Source: Pelomonas sp963992225
GTDB lineage: Bacteria; Pseudomonadota; Gammaproteobacteria; Burkholderiales; Burkholderiaceae_C
Reading direction: 5' to 3'
Assembly: GCA_963992225.1 (NCBI GenBank)
Contig: CAXDTK010000052.1
Location: 1-23,147 of the forward strand
DNA: 23,147 nt
Below the pieces are notes generated by a model. That model saw only the letters and a program-made list of their open reading frames with translations. It searched no databases and was not told the DNA's origin. Position numbers and translations under genes: made by a program. Shown here piece after piece: positions 15,426 through 23,102 of the stretch (positions are counted from its first letter, which is position 1; each line of letters starts with the position of its first letter).

Positions 15426-16550
15426 ATGCAATCAGCGCCCCGCCTCGGCATGGTGGCCGGCGAGGCCAGCGGCGATCTGCTGGCCGGCCTGCTGCTGCAA
15501 GGCCTGCGCGCGCGCTGGCCGGCGCTGACCAGCCAGGGCATCGGCGGCCCGAAGATGATCGCCCAGGGCTTCGAGACCTGGTGGCCGCACAGCAAGCTGT
15601 CCATCTTCGGCTACGTCGACGCGCTGCTGAACATCCGCGAGCTGCTGGCCATCCGCAAGCAGCTGGGCGACCGCCTCATCTCGAGCCGGCCCGACGTCTT
15701 CATCGGCGTCGACGCGCCCGACTTCAACTTCGGCCTGGAGACGCGGCTGCGCGAGGCGGGCATCAAGACGGTCCACTTCGTCTGCCCGTCCATCTGGGCC
15801 TGGCGGCCGGAGCGCGTGCAGAAGATCAAGGCCGCGGCCGACCATGTGCTGTGCCTGTTCCCGTTCGAGCCCGAGATCCTGCACCAGGCCGGCATAGGCG
15901 CCACCTACGTGGGCCATCCGCTGGCCGATGCCATTCCCGTGGAGCCGCCGCGCGCCGCGTCGCGCGAGGCGCTGAAGCTGCCGGAGGGCGACACCGTCAT
16001 CGCGCTGCTGCCCGGCAGCCGCAAGAGCGAGATCAGCTACATCGCGCCGGCGCTGATCGGTGCCGCAAAGTTGCTGGCCAAGCCCGGCCGCCGTTTCGTC
16101 ATGCCGGTGGTGCCGGGGCTGCGCGGGCTCATCGAGCCGATGCTGGACGGCGCGGACATCCAGCTCATCGACGGCCAGTCGCACGCCGCGCTCGCCGCCT
16201 GCGACCTGACGCTGGTGGCCAGCGGCACGGCCACGCTGGAGGCGGCGCTGTTCAAGCGCCCCATGGTGATCGCCTACCGCATGAACGCGCTGAACTGGTG
16301 GCGCATGAAGGGCAAGGGCCTGCTGCCCTGGGTGGGCCTGCCCAACATCCTGGCGCGCGAGTTCCTGGTGCCCGAGCTGATCCAGCATGCCTGCACGCCC
16401 GAGCGGCTGGCGGCCGAGGCCGAGGCGCTGCTGGCCGATGCGCCGCGCCGTGCAGCCCTGCACGGGCGCTTCGTCCAACTCCATGAGTTGCTGCGGCAAG
16501 ACACCGCGCAGCGCGCCAGCGATGCCATCGCGACGCTCATCGGTGCCTGA
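15426..16550 (+). CDS. lpxB: Lipid-A-disaccharide synthase
   Basis: LpxB joins UDP-2,3-diacylglucosamine and lipid X to form the beta-1,6 disaccharide of lipid A, working at the inner membrane face. The 374-residue GT19-family protein (382 in E. coli) has GEASGD at 12-17, a GIGGPKM loop, then FIGVDAPDFN, SIWAWRPERV and LFPFEPE. The second Rossmann half contains LLPGSRKSEI (about 195-204) and ASGTATLEAALFKRPMV. The ATG at 15426 follows copy B of the repeat and has no strong ribosome-binding site. The 3' end overlaps the proposed rnhB start. Confidence 0.97.
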   Translation: MQSAPRLGMVAGEASGDLLAGLLLQGLRARWPALTSQGIGGPKMIAQGFETWWPHSKLSIFGYVDALLNIRELLAIRKQLGDRLISSRPDVFIGVDAPDFNFGLETRLREAGIKTVHFVCPSIWAWRPERVQKIKAAADHVLCLFPFEPEILHQAGIGATYVGHPLADAIPVEPPRAASREALKLPEGDTVIALLPGSRKSEISYIAPALIGAAKLLAKPGRRFVMPVVPGLRGLIEPMLDGADIQLIDGQSHAALAACDLTLVASGTATLEAALFKRPMVIAYRMNALNWWRMKGKGLLPWVGLPNILAREFLVPELIQHACTPERLAAEAEALLADAPRRAALHGRFVQLHELLRQDTAQRASDAIATLIGA

Positions 16551-17166
16551 GCAGGTGGCGCTCGACTGGACGCCCGTCACCGGCCTGATCGCCGGCGTGG
16601 ACGAGGCCGGCCGCGGCCCGCTGGCCGGGCCGGTGTTCGCGGCCGCCGTGATCCTGGACGACCTGCAGCCCATCCGGGGCCTGGCCGATTCCAAGGTGTT
16701 GACCGCTGCGAAGCGCGCCAAGCTGTACGACGAGATTCGCGCCAAGGCGCTGTGCTGCTGCATCGCACACGCGACGACGGAAGAGATCGACCGCATCAAC
16801 ATCCTGCAGGCCACCCTGCTGGCCATGCAGCGCGCCGTGCATGGCCTGCGGCTGAAGCCGGCGCTGGTGCGCATCGACGGCAATCGACTGCCCGTGCTGC
16901 CCATGGCTGCCGAGGCCATCGTCAAGGGCGATGCAAAGGTGCAGGCCATCTCGGCCGCCAGCATCCTGGCCAAGGTCGCGCGCGACCTGTTCTGCGAGCA
17001 GATGCACGACAGCCATCCGCAGTACGGCTTCGCCACCCACAAGGGCTACGGCACACCCGAGCACCTGGCCGCGCTGAAGGCGCACGGCGCCAGCCCCTGG
17101 CACCGCCGCAGCTTCGCGCCGGTGCGCGAGGTCTGTGTCGACGTGACGACGAACACCCTCGCATGA
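16543..17166 (+). CDS. rnhB: Ribonuclease HII
   Basis: RNase HII cuts RNA in RNA-DNA hybrids and single ribonucleotides in DNA. With GTG at 16543 the protein has 207 residues (198 in E. coli) and overlaps lpxB by 8 bp. GTG at 16555 and ATG at 16525 are possible alternatives; none has a good ribosome-binding site, so translation may be coupled to lpxB. The active site is intact: GVDEAGRGPLAGPV with D20 and E21, RIDGN with the third Asp, SILAKVARD, and YGFATHKGYGT(P)EH. The lpxB-rnhB-methyltransferase order is common in Betaproteobacteria. The stop overlaps the next gene as ATGA. Confidence 0.95.
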   Translation: MPEQVALDWTPVTGLIAGVDEAGRGPLAGPVFAAAVILDDLQPIRGLADSKVLTAAKRAKLYDEIRAKALCCCIAHATTEEIDRINILQATLLAMQRAVHGLRLKPALVRIDGNRLPVLPMAAEAIVKGDAKVQAISAASILAKVARDLFCEQMHDSHPQYGFATHKGYGTPEHLAALKAHGASPWHRRSFAPVREVCVDVTTNTLA

Positions 17167-17933
17167 AGCTCGACCACATCACCTCGCGCGACAACCCGGC
17201 GCTGATGCGGCTGCGCAAGCTGACGGCCGAGGCCGGCGCCTACCGCAAGGCCGGCAGCGTGTGGATCGAGGGCGACCACCTGCTGCGCGCGGCGCTGCAG
17301 CGCGGCTGGCGGCCGGCGCTGGTGGTGCTGACGGAGGCCGCGATGCAGGACGCTGCGCTCGCCGCGCTGGCCGAGTCCGCGCCGCGCGCGCTGGTCGTGC
17401 CGACCTCGCTGTTCAAGGGCCTCAGCGGCCTCGAATCACCCGCGCAGATCGGCGCCGAGCTGACGCTGCCGCCCACGCCCGCCATCGACCCGCAAGCCGC
17501 CAGCGTGGTGCTGGACCGGCTGCAGGACGCCGGCAACGTCGGCGCCATCCTGCGCAGCGCGGCGGCCTTCGGGGTGCGCCAGGTGCTGGCGCTCAAGGGC
17601 ACGGCGGCGCTGTGGTCGCCCAAGGTGCTGCGCGCGGGGCAGGGCGCGCATTTCGGGCTGCGGCTGGTCGAGGGCCTGGCGGCCGACGACCTGGCAGCGC
17701 TGGCCGTGCCGCTGGTCGCGACCAGCTCGCACACCGAGCATCAACTGCACCGCATCGCGCTGCCGTCACCCTGCGCCTGGGTCATGGGCCACGAAGGGCA
17801 GGGCGTGTCGCCGGCGCTGATGGCCCGCTGCGCGCTGACGGTGGGCATCCCGCAGCCGGGCGGCGAGGAGTCGCTGAACGTTGCCGCGGCCGCGGCCATC
17901 TGCCTCTACGAAAGCCACCGCCAGCGCGGCTGA
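17163..17933 (+). CDS. SpoU/TrmH-family RNA 2'-O-methyltransferase
   Basis: A 256-residue SPOUT methyltransferase that transfers a methyl group from SAM to a ribose 2'-OH in tRNA or rRNA; the target is not evident. An N-terminal substrate-binding domain (about 1-100) is followed by the three SpoU motifs: DRLQDAGNVGAILRSAA with N125 and the catalytic R131, VMGHEGQG at 207-214, and PGGEESLNVAAAAAI with S237-L-N-V. These lie at the trefoil knot that binds SAM. RlmB and TrmH are the closest named families. It starts inside the rnhB stop (ATGA, 17163-17166) and seems to be the last gene of the long cluster; no terminator hairpin was seen after it. Confidence 0.92.
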   Translation: MKLDHITSRDNPALMRLRKLTAEAGAYRKAGSVWIEGDHLLRAALQRGWRPALVVLTEAAMQDAALAALAESAPRALVVPTSLFKGLSGLESPAQIGAELTLPPTPAIDPQAASVVLDRLQDAGNVGAILRSAAAFGVRQVLALKGTAALWSPKVLRAGQGAHFGLRLVEGLAADDLAALAVPLVATSSHTEHQLHRIALPSPCAWVMGHEGQGVSPALMARCALTVGIPQPGGEESLNVAAAAAICLYESHRQRG

Positions 17934-17960
17934 ACCGCCCCCCACGATGTGGCGCTTGCA

Positions 17961-17979
17961 AATGAGAATTGTTCTCATT
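17961..17979 (+). promoter_or_regulatory. Fur box upstream of hemP
   Basis: AATGAGAATTGTTCTCATT is a perfect inverted repeat (AATGAGAA, TTG, TTCTCATT) matching the Fur operator pattern of Proteobacteria closely. It sits 11 bp before the hemP start. A possible -35 TTGCAA (17956-17961) overlaps its left edge and AT-rich sequence for a -10 overlaps its right edge, so bound Fur would block RNA polymerase. hemP and probably the following gene should be induced by iron limitation. Confidence 0.88.
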
Positions 17980-17990
17980 AAAGTGCCGGC

Positions 17991-18191
17991 ATGCGTGCCG
18001 ATCCCGAATCCCCTGTCCCGTGGCCTGCGCCGCCCGCACCCGCGCCTGCCGTGGCATGCGGCACGGCGCCGCGGCGCCTGATCGACAGCGCGACCCTGCT
18101 GGGCCCGCGCGGCGAGGTGTTCATCGAGCACCGCCAGCAGGTCTACCGCCTGCGCGTGACCTCGCTGGGCAAGCTGATCCTGACCAAGTAG
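17991..18191 (+). CDS. hemP: Hemin uptake protein HemP
   Basis: A 66-residue protein whose second half matches the HemP family: RRLIDSATLLGPRGEVFIEH, then YRLRVTSLGKLILTK at the very C-terminus. The first half is a Pro/Ala-rich tail without structure. HemP (HmuP in Bradyrhizobium and Burkholderia) is linked to haem uptake and is reported to act with Fur or Irr-type regulation on haem receptor genes; the exact role here is inference. Start ATG at 17991 lies 11 bp after the Fur box, so the leader is very short and the ribosome-binding site is weak. DUF2325 follows after 72 bp. Confidence 0.9.
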   Translation: MRADPESPVPWPAPPAPAPAVACGTAPRRLIDSATLLGPRGEVFIEHRQQVYRLRVTSLGKLILTK

Positions 18192-18263
18192 CCGTTCACC
18201 CCCGCCCTTCCACCGCGCCAGCCAGCCGTCGCCCGCCCGCGCCCGTTCACACGGAGACCTCGC

Positions 18264-19469
18264 ATGGCCGAGCGTTGTTGCGCGCCCCCTGACACCCCGA
18301 CCGCCCTTGCGGGCTCGCGCCGACGGCGCCTGTGGGAACTGGGCTCCCATGCCCATTGCCCCGTCATCGGCGTCTGCGTGCCGCTGGAGCGCGTGCGCGT
18401 GCTGGCGAAGAAGCTGCTGGTGCTGCAGGGCGACGAGGACGACTACACCTTGCACTGCAGCCTGGTCACCGCGGCGGCGCGCCGCAATGCGGTGGCCGAG
18501 GCGCTGCAGAAAGACCTGGAGCAGCGCTTTGCGCTGGACCTGCGCCAGGCCGCCCAGGCCAAGTGCCGCGACGGCCTGATGGCCTGGTGGCGGCGCCGCG
18601 CCGCGCAGGGCGAGGTCGCCGGCGCGCTGTGGGCCACGCTGACGCACGCGCGCTGCGACGAGTGGCTGGAGATGCGCGTGCTGGGCCAGGTGCACATGCT
18701 GCAGCACCAGGTCGGCGCGGCGCAGCGGGTGGACATCGCGCGCCACCGCGAGCTGGCGGCCGAGCACCAGGCGCTGGCGCGCGACTATGCCGAGGTGCAG
18801 CAGCGCATGACGGCCTGGAGCCAGGAGCGCGCCCGTGAGCAGCAGGCCTGGGAGCGCGAGCGCCTGCAGCTGCGCGCCGCGCAGATCGGCCTGCAGACGC
18901 AGCTGGCCCAGGCGCAGGAGCAGCTGGCGCAATGGCAGGCACTGCGCCCCGACCTGCCCGAGCGCGTGCAGCTGCGCGAGCGCCTGGCCGAGCAGCTGGC
19001 GCGCAACCAGGCCCTGCAGCGCGAACTCAACCGGCTGGCTGCGCGTCCGGCGCCGGTGGTGGACGCGTGCGAACCGCGCGGGCCGGGTGATGCCGGCGGA
19101 GCGGCGCAACCGGCGGCGCCCGACGTCGACCCGGTACGGCTGGTGCAGCTGGAGCAACGCGTGGTGTTGTGCGTCGGCGGGCGCGGCGGCAGCGTGCCGC
19201 AGTACCGCCAGGCGGTGGAGGGCTGCGGCGCGCAGTTCCTGCACCACGACGGCGGCAGCGAGCACAAGCCGGCGCAGCTGGAACCCCAGCTGGCCGCGGC
19301 CGACCTGGTCATCTGCCAGACCGGCTGCATCAGCCACGATGCCTACTGGCGCGTGAAGGACCACTGCAAGCGCCACGGCAAGCTGTGCGTGTTCGTCGAC
19401 ACCCCCAGCCGCACCGCCTTCGAGCGCGCGCTGGCCCAGGCCGCCGCGGAGGCGGTGCCCGCGGCCTGA
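18264..19469 (+). CDS. DUF2325 domain protein, unknown function
   Basis: A 401-residue cytoplasmic protein of unknown function. Residues about 23-150 form a conserved N-terminal part with a Cys/His cluster, HAHCPVIGVC (H29, H31, C32, C38), and an LHC further on. Residues about 160-265 are a long Gln/Glu/Arg-rich coiled coil. A Pro/Ala linker leads to the C-terminal DUF2325 domain (about 300-390) with VLCVGGRGGSVPQYR, DGGSEHK, and CQTGCISHDAYWRVK (C351, C355, H358). Start ATG at 18264 has CGGAG 7-8 nt upstream. Position behind the Fur box and hemP suggests iron-regulated expression, and the Cys/His pairs could bind metal or haem, but both are inference. Confidence 0.85.
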   Translation: MAERCCAPPDTPTALAGSRRRRLWELGSHAHCPVIGVCVPLERVRVLAKKLLVLQGDEDDYTLHCSLVTAAARRNAVAEALQKDLEQRFALDLRQAAQAKCRDGLMAWWRRRAAQGEVAGALWATLTHARCDEWLEMRVLGQVHMLQHQVGAAQRVDIARHRELAAEHQALARDYAEVQQRMTAWSQERAREQQAWERERLQLRAAQIGLQTQLAQAQEQLAQWQALRPDLPERVQLRERLAEQLARNQALQRELNRLAARPAPVVDACEPRGPGDAGGAAQPAAPDVDPVRLVQLEQRVVLCVGGRGGSVPQYRQAVEGCGAQFLHHDGGSEHKPAQLEPQLAAADLVICQTGCISHDAYWRVKDHCKRHGKLCVFVDTPSRTAFERALAQAAAEAVPAA

Positions 19470-19472
19470 CGG

Positions 19473-19508
19473 GGTGGGGCGCCCGGCCTCACGGCCGGGG
19501 CGCCCACC
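19473..19508. terminator. Bidirectional terminator-like hairpin between convergent genes
   Basis: In the 45-bp gap between the DUF2325 stop and the receptor stop, GGGCGCCCGGCC (19477-19488) pairs with GGCCGGGGCGCCC (19493-19505) with one bulged G around a TCAC loop. GGT/ACC extends the base of the stem past a second bulge. There is no T-run on either strand, so it may act as a block or 3'-end stabiliser rather than a classic intrinsic terminator. Confidence 0.55.
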
Positions 19509-19514
19509 GGTGGC

Positions 19515-21611
19515 TCAGAGCTTGTAGTCCAGCGACACCGCCAGCTGGCGCGGCGGCTGGTAGAGGGCGCCATAGGCCAGGCCGCCGATGGCCTGCTTGT
19601 CGAACAGGTTGTTGACGTTCAGGCGCAGCGTGGTGCGGTCGTTGACCTCATAGGCCGCGAAGGCATTGGCCAGCAGGTAGGCGCCCTGCGTGGCGCTGCC
19701 GGCCTTGCTGACCTCGGACTGCCAGCGCCCGCCCAGCCCCAGCCGCAGGGCCGGCAGCTGCGGCACGCGGCTGTCCACGCGGAAGTTCGCGGTGTGGCGC
19801 GGCACCCATTCGTAGATGTCCTGGCCGTCGGGGCCGGTGAGCATCAGGCGCGTGTAGCCGACGGTCAGCTTGGCGTCGCGGCCCAGCCGGCCGGTGGCCT
19901 CCAGCTCGAAGCCGCGGGACTTCACGTCCTTGGGTTCGTAGTAGTAGGTCTGGTCGGCGCGCACGCCGCCATAGGTGGCCAGGCCCTGTTGCTTGGCGGT
20001 GAAGACGGCGACCGTGGTCAGCAGCGCCTTGTTCAGCCACTCGGCCTTGAGGCCGGCTTCGGTGTTGATGCCCTTGACCGGCGCCAGCAGGTTGCCGCCG
20101 AGGTCGGCCTGCTCCTGGGCCAGGAAGATGTCGGAGTACGACACATAGCCCAGCAGGTCGGGCGTGAGGTCGTAGGTGAAGCCCAGGTAGGGGCTGAGCT
20201 TCTCGGTCCTGGGGTCCAGCAGCTGGCCGCCGCTGCCGTAGCGCGAGCCGCCGCCGCGCACCAGCCGCACCGCGTTGACGCCCACGATGGTGTGGAGGCT
20301 GTCGGTCAGCGCGAGGCGCGAGGCCGCGTACAGGCGGGTCAGCGTCTGCTCGCCGGCCGTGCTGGGCGCGCGCTCGCCCCAGCGCGGCTCCGGGTAGACA
20401 TCGCCGCCGTACGGGAAGGCCGGCAGCGGCAGGAAGTTGTTGTCCAGCGCCGCGAAGGTGTCGGTGTGGGTGGTCTCGCGCGCACGGTTCACGCCCACCA
20501 GCAGGCTGTGCCGGCGGCCGAAGGCCTGGAACGCGCCGCTGAGGTTGATGTCCAGCACCCGGTTCGTGGCGCTGCCCTCGCTGCGGTAGGGCCAGCCGAC
20601 GAGGCCGGTGCCGTCGGCGTTGAGCGTGCCGCTGGGCGAGTAGGCATACAGCAGCCGGGTGGACTCGTCGCTGTGCCGCTGCGTGTAGGTGGCCTTGGCC
20701 TCCCAGTCCTGGCCCAGCCGGTGCGCGTACTCCACGAAGCCGCCGTAGCTGCGGGTGTCCCAGTAGGTCCAGCGCTGCGAGGTGGACGCGCCGACGTCGA
20801 AGCGGGCCTGCGTGCCGTCGGCGCGGCGCAGCGTCAGCGAGCCCCACATGGGCGAGTCCTGGTGGCTGTCCGCCAGCGTGATGCCGGCCGTCAGCACGCC
20901 CTGGCTGCCGATCTGGCCATCGACCACGCCGTAGACCGTGGTGCGCTGGTCCTGCAGGTCGCGCAGGTAGGAGTCCTTGTCCTCATGCGCGACCACCAGC
21001 CGGCCGGCCCAGGCCCCATCGGCGCTGAGCACCCGGTTGTAGTCCAGCGCGGCGCGCTTGCGGCCGTGGGAGCCGAGCGCGAACTGGACCTCGCCACCGT
21101 CCTGGTTGGTGGGGCGCTTGCGCACGTAGTTGATGGTGCCCGACGCGTTGCCCACGCCGGTCAGCAGGCCGTTGGCGCCGCGGATGAGCTCGATCTTCTC
21201 GAACAGCGCAGTGTCCTCGCGGCCCACCACCGTGCCCCAGGCGTTGGTCATGCCCAGGCCGTCCAGCTGCGTCAGCTGGATCTCGAAGCCGCGGGCATTG
21301 AAGGTGGCGCGGTTGGTCTCGTACTGCTCGACGTTGATGCCGGTGGCCAGCCCCAGCGCCTCGTTGCTGCCGGTGAGGCCGAAGTCGGCCATGTCCTCCT
21401 TGTCCAGCGTGCTGATGGTCTGCGGCGTGTCCTTCAGCGACATCGGCAGCCCGGTGGCGCCCTTGGAGATGCGGTTGGCGCGCTTGCCGGTCACGACGAC
21501 GGCTTCGATCTGCTGCGTCGGCGCGGGTGCGGGCGGTTGGGCGCGGGCGGGGCTCATCACCGCACAGGCCGCAGCGGCGGCGCAGGCGTTCATCAGGAAA
21601 TGGTGGGACAT
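19515..21611 (-). CDS. TonB-dependent siderophore receptor
   Basis: An outer-membrane receptor that imports a ferric siderophore using TonB energy. The 698-residue precursor has a signal peptide (MSHHFLMNACAAAAACAV, cleaved near SPARA-Q) and a TonB-box-like VVVTGKR at about 38-44. The plug domain contains LKDTPQTISTLDKEDM, ARGFEIQLTQLDG, EKIELIRGANGLLTGVGNASGTIN (in parts) and KRPT, and a 22-strand barrel follows. The late NVNNLFDKQ motif is typical of the FpvA/FoxA-like group. There is no N-terminal signalling domain, so it should not work through an anti-sigma factor. The last residue is L (YKL) rather than the usual aromatic. AGG lies 6 nt before the ATG. A Fur-like site is about 100 bp upstream. 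Confidence 0.93.
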   Translation of the reverse strand: MSHHFLMNACAAAAACAVMSPARAQPPAPAPTQQIEAVVVTGKRANRISKGATGLPMSLKDTPQTISTLDKEDMADFGLTGSNEALGLATGINVEQYETNRATFNARGFEIQLTQLDGLGMTNAWGTVVGREDTALFEKIELIRGANGLLTGVGNASGTINYVRKRPTNQDGGEVQFALGSHGRKRAALDYNRVLSADGAWAGRLVVAHEDKDSYLRDLQDQRTTVYGVVDGQIGSQGVLTAGITLADSHQDSPMWGSLTLRRADGTQARFDVGASTSQRWTYWDTRSYGGFVEYAHRLGQDWEAKATYTQRHSDESTRLLYAYSPSGTLNADGTGLVGWPYRSEGSATNRVLDINLSGAFQAFGRRHSLLVGVNRARETTHTDTFAALDNNFLPLPAFPYGGDVYPEPRWGERAPSTAGEQTLTRLYAASRLALTDSLHTIVGVNAVRLVRGGGSRYGSGGQLLDPRTEKLSPYLGFTYDLTPDLLGYVSYSDIFLAQEQADLGGNLLAPVKGINTEAGLKAEWLNKALLTTVAVFTAKQQGLATYGGVRADQTYYYEPKDVKSRGFELEATGRLGRDAKLTVGYTRLMLTGPDGQDIYEWVPRHTANFRVDSRVPQLPALRLGLGGRWQSEVSKAGSATQGAYLLANAFAAYEVNDRTTLRLNVNNLFDKQAIGGLAYGALYQPPRQLAVSLDYKL

Positions 21612-21699
21612 GGAGAACCTGGGGAAAGGGCGCTGGCCGCCGTGCCTGGCAAGGCGTTGACGGGGTGAGCGCGGGTGGAACGACGATGTTTCGCTTCAA

Positions 21700-21746
21700 A
21701 TCATAGATGCAAATGCGAATGAGTCGCATGTAGATGCGCATAAAAT
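21700..21746. promoter_or_regulatory. Divergent promoter region with Fur-like operator
   Basis: The 178-bp gap between the receptor and the plus-strand pair contains AATGCGAATGAGTCGCATG (21712-21730), an imperfect palindrome agreeing with the AATGAGAATNATTCTCATT pattern at 14 of 18 informative positions. An adjacent ATGCGCAT palindrome is at 21734-21741. On the minus strand TATGAT (21705-21700) could be the receptor -10; on the plus strand TAAAAT (21741-21746) could be the -10 for the small membrane protein. Both lie next to the operator, so one Fur dimer or array could repress both directions. -35 elements are not convincing. Confidence 0.6.
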
Positions 21747-21789
21747 GACGGCGGCCGGATCGTGTGGCCGCCGTCATCGAGGAACCCCC

Positions 21790-21963
21790 ATGTCAGCTCA
21801 TTTCCGCCGGGTCTGGACCTGGCCCCTGCTCATCGCCGTCTTCAGCATGTCCGGCCTGCTCAGCGCGCTCGTCTCGGACGGCTGGGGCGATGTGTGGGCC
21901 TGGCTGTCGCTGGGCCTGCCGCTGGCGGTCATCGGCCGCCACGGCTTCGGGAGGCGGGCATGA
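21790..21963 (+). CDS. Small inner-membrane protein of unknown function
   Basis: A 57-residue protein, MSAHFRRVWTWPLLIAVF onward, with a short positive N-terminus and two hydrophobic segments (about 10-28 and 34-50) joined by SDGWGDVW, ending in the basic GRHGFGRRA. This is the look of a two-helix membrane protein with both ends in the cytoplasm. GAGGAA 5 nt before ATG at 21790 decides the start; the frame is open 45 bp further upstream but no ribosome-binding site is there. It overlaps the PepSY gene by ATGA (21960-21963), so the two are translationally coupled. I recognise small proteins of this kind beside PepSY genes in siderophore loci but know no function. Confidence 0.8.
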   Translation: MSAHFRRVWTWPLLIAVFSMSGLLSALVSDGWGDVWAWLSLGLPLAVIGRHGFGRRA

Positions 21964-23102
21964 GCGCCGGCGCCCCCATGAGCGCGCGGGCGCTGCGCGC
22001 CTGGGCCTGGGTGCACAAGTGGAGCAGCCTGGTCTGCACGCTGTTCATGCTGCTGCTGTGCCTGACCGGCCTGCCGCTGATCTTTGCGCACGAGATCGCC
22101 CACCTCACCGGCAAGGCGGTGGAGCTGCCCCAGCCCGAGCTGCAAACCGCGCCGGCCCCGCTGGACGCGGTGCTGGCCGCCGGCCGCGCCCGGCACCCCG
22201 ACCGCATCGTGCAGTACGCCTCGCCCGACGAGGAGGACGCGCGCCTGTGGTACGTGACGCTGACGCCGCGCCCGGACGTGACCGACGACTACCGCTCGGT
22301 GGCCGTGGACGGTCGCAGCGCCACGGTGGTCGCCGAGCCGCGCTTCGACGAGGGCTTCATGTACTGGATGGCGCGGCTGCACATCGACCTGTTCGCGGGC
22401 CTGGCCGGCAAGCTCTTCCTCGGCTTCATGGGGTTGCTGCTGGTGGTCGCCATCGTGTCGGGTGTGGTGCTCTACGCGCCCTTCATGCGCAAGCTGGACT
22501 TCGGCACGGTGCGCCGGGCCAGCGGCCCGCGCACGCGCTGGCTGGACCTGCACAACCTGCTGGGCATCGTCACGCTGGTGTGGGCGCTGGTGGTGGGCGC
22601 CACGGGCGTCGTCAACACCTGGGCCGACCTGCTCGTCAAGTACTGGCAGCACGACCAGCTGAGCGCGCTGCTGGCGCCCTACCAGGGCCAGCCGCTGGTG
22701 CCCGAGGCCGAGCGCGCACCCATGCAGCGCGCGCTGGCCGCCGCCCAGGCGTACCAGCCGGACAAGAAGCTGCTGTTCATCGCCTTCCCCGGCACGGCCT
22801 TCTCCAGCCCGCACCATGTCACCTTCTTCATGCAGGGCAACACGCCGCTGACCGCCAAGCTGCTGCGCCCGGTGCTGGTGGACGCGCGCAGCGCCGAGGT
22901 GACCGTGGCGCCCGACCTGCCGTGGTACCTGACGGCGCTGCTGCTGTCGCAGCCGCTGCACTTCGGCGACTACGGCGGCCTGCCGATGAAGATCCTGTGG
23001 GCGCTGCTGGATGTGGCGACCCTCTTCGTGCTGGGCAGTGGCCTGTATTTGTGGCTGAAGAAGCGTCGCCAGGTCAGCGCCACCGCGCCCACGCTGATGC
23101 GG
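21960..23102 (+). CDS. PepSY-associated membrane protein (PiuB-like), 3' end replaced by adapter
   Basis: An inner-membrane protein, probably a siderophore reductase or processing factor as proposed for PiuB/FoxB-type PepSY proteins; that role is inference from family and the neighbouring receptor. The first 381 residues are visible. They start MSAGAPMSARALRAWAWVHKW (HKW before the first helix is typical), then a helix with CLTGLPLIF, a periplasmic PepSY domain (about 60-130), ARLHIDLF, and a helix pair with LVVAIVSGVVLYAPF. RWLDLHNLLGIVTLVWALVVG (in parts RWLDLHN and LLGIVTLVWALVVG) follows, then a second periplasmic domain with HFGDYGGLPMK, and a last helix ending LYLWLKKRR. Only a short tail is likely missing. 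From 23103 the reading frame continues into adapter as LSLIHISEPT, which is not part of the protein. Confidence 0.9.

Noticed and set aside
18192..18263. Direct repeat CCGTTCAC in the hemP-DUF2325 gap as an operator
   Set aside because: Two 8-base matches in a C-rich 72-bp stretch are not distinctive; no palindrome or known regulator site fits.
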